A stretch of DNA of 6,177 bases, taken from the NCBI GenBank assembly GCA_030669695.1, contig DAOVDC010000043.1, forward strand, positions 1 through 6,177. Direction: 5' to 3'. A program made the position numbers and the translations under genes. A model generated the notes under the pieces. That model was not told the DNA's origin. It searched no databases and was given only the letters and a program-made list of their open reading frames with translations. Every line of letters begins with the position of its first letter. Within the stretch, counting starts at the first letter, position 1. The DNA is from Candidatus Bathyarchaeota archaeon (GTDB lineage Archaea; Thermoproteota; Bathyarchaeia; Bathyarchaeales; Bathyarchaeaceae). This document shows positions 5,808-6,177 of this stretch, one piece after another.

Positions 5808-5812
5808 CCACC
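5808..5812 (-). promoter_or_regulatory. Ribosome binding site deciding the antitoxin start
   Basis: On the minus strand GGTGG lies 4 nt before ATG 5803. It fits the middle of the archaeal Shine-Dalgarno AGGAGGTGAT and would fall just inside a leader of about 10 nt. Confidence 0.6.
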
Positions 5813-5827
5813 GTAGAATAGGAGTTG

Positions 5828-5876
5828 TGTTACCATTTATAAGTTTTGTTACCAGCATGATAAAAGCGCATGGTAA
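5828..5876. repeat. TGTTACCA repeats flanking the toxin-antitoxin TATA box (candidate operator)
   Basis: TGTTACCA occurs at 5828-5835 and 5847-5854 as a direct repeat with a 19-bp period, close to two helical turns, with the TATA box between the copies. An inverted partial copy, TGGTAA, lies at 5871-5876 and forms an imperfect inverted repeat with the second copy. The position suits autorepression by the ribbon-helix-helix-like antitoxin; binding is inferred, not shown. Confidence 0.5.
5835..5849 (-). promoter_or_regulatory. Archaeal promoter for the toxin-antitoxin operon
   Basis: Reading the minus strand, an ACAAAA BRE-like run (5849-5844) precedes the TATA box CTTATAAAT (5843-5835). Its centre is about 36 nt before the preferred antitoxin start at 5803. 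This is the best match to the archaeal TATA consensus in the window. Confidence 0.65.
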
Positions 5877-5922
5877 TGACCCACCGACTACCATCATCAA
5901 GTTGCTATGTACACTATTTTTC

Positions 5923-5940
5923 GCTCAGCTCTGAGCTCTG
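5923..5940. repeat. Short inverted repeat overlapping a tandem heptamer
   Basis: GCTCAG-CT-CTGAGC (5923-5936) could form a five-base stem with a four-base loop, and the AGCTCTG heptamer is duplicated in tandem at 5927-5933 and 5934-5940. No gene ends immediately beside it, so a terminator role is unsupported. Confidence 0.4.
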
Positions 5941-6100
5941 TTGATTTGTAAGGCGTCAGAAATTTGGGTTGACTGTTTTGTTACGTTATTTGCGTTATTC
6001 TCTCTCTTTTTAGACACCCTATATTTTTTTGGTGGTAAGTGCTGAACGGATTTTCCATCGAATTCACTCGGTAAGTTTACAGACTAATTTGTACGTAACA

Positions 6101-6114
6101 ATTGTGAATTGTGA
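6101..6114. repeat. Tandem heptamer ATTGTGA x2
   Basis: ATTGTGA is repeated perfectly at 6101-6107 and 6108-6114, overlapping the palindrome ACAATTGT at 6098-6105. Two units only; function unknown and slippage is a sufficient explanation. Confidence 0.4.
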
Positions 6115-6177
6115 ATATTGTTTTCTGTTTCATAATGCTTTTCCAAAAGGAAAGATGGATTAGAAGAATGAAATGAT

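Larger units (their letters stand above)
5877..6177. other. AT-rich stretch with no recognisable gene
   Basis: Neither strand carries a reading frame with family resemblance and a good ribosome binding site. The longest minus-strand candidates I read through are about 25 codons or fewer. Contents noted: a GCTCAGCTCTGAGC inverted repeat (5923-5936), two tandem heptamer duplications (AGCTCTG at 5927-5940, ATTGTGA at 6101-6114), oligo-T runs at 6007-6011 and 6024-6030, and further TGTTAC copies at 5979-5984 and, inverted, at 6095-6100. No tRNA-like cloverleaf was recognised. Confidence 0.6.

Noticed and set aside
5804..5836. Upstream ATG at 5836 as the antitoxin start (110 residues).
   Set aside because: It overlaps the TATA box and would lie upstream of the expected transcription start; ATG 5803 has a GGTGG site.
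5923..5936. Inverted repeat GCTCAGCTCTGAGC as an intrinsic terminator.
   Set aside because: The stem is only five base pairs, no gene ends nearby, and the following sequence is not a T-run.
4983..6162. ATGGATTA at 4983-4990 and again at 6155-6162 as a target-site duplication of an inserted element.
   Set aside because: An eight-base match over 1.2 kb is weak. There are no terminal inverted repeats or transposase, and the right copy runs into an immediate stop instead of resuming a gene.
6031..6177. Possible tRNA or small RNA gene in the right-hand gene-free stretch.
   Set aside because: No T-loop GGTTCRA-type consensus with matching acceptor arms could be found by eye, and the stretch is too AT-rich for an archaeal tRNA.

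Overview
This window is archaeal. The evidence is two archaeal/eukaryotic-type ribosomal proteins (S15 with its archaeal N-terminal extension, and eS1/S3Ae), a KEOPS Pcc1 subunit, a RecJ/Cdc45-family DHH protein linked to S15, TATA/BRE-like promoters about 45 nt before start codons, and strong Shine-Dalgarno sites with many TTG starts. The bacterial-type SerRS and the gene neighbourhood fit a TACK-type lineage such as Bathyarchaeia or Thaumarchaeota. That placement is from memory and was not tested.

Layout, left to right. (1) Positions 1-2215 hold a tight plus-strand operon, rps15 - recJ-like DHH phosphoesterase - pcc1, driven by a TATA box at about 17-25; the intergenic gaps are 15 nt and 1 nt. 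(2) Positions 2216-3583 hold seryl-tRNA synthetase with its own probable promoter. Its arginine codon use differs sharply from its neighbours. (3) Positions 3601-4933 hold rps3ae followed by an uncharacterised minimal nucleotidyltransferase, again with a promoter in front. (4) Positions 4934-4999 form a short junction carrying a promoter-like element, a very good ribosome binding site and an ATG that leads only to a four-codon reading frame. (5) Positions 5000-5803, minus strand, hold a toxin-antitoxin pair: a UPF0175-type antitoxin with a ribbon-helix-helix-like N-terminus, then a DUF3368-type PIN toxin whose TTG start abuts the antitoxin stop. (6) Positions 5804-6177 hold the antitoxin promoter, with repeated TGTTACCA elements, then AT-rich DNA in which I find no gene.

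The left 4.9 kb is a housekeeping translation block: two small-subunit proteins, Ser-tRNA charging, and t6A tRNA modification through KEOPS. A nuclease of the replication/RNA-processing DHH family and an orphan nucleotidyltransferase are embedded in it. The right 1.2 kb is accessory DNA. The boundary at about 4934-5000 looks like the edge of conserved synteny.

I see no tRNA or rRNA gene, CRISPR array, insertion sequence or origin. The part most open to new biology is the nucleotidyltransferase next to rps3ae; next are the repeat-flanked toxin-antitoxin promoter and the orphan start signals at 4946-4997. Nothing here amounts to a clearly undescribed multi-gene system.
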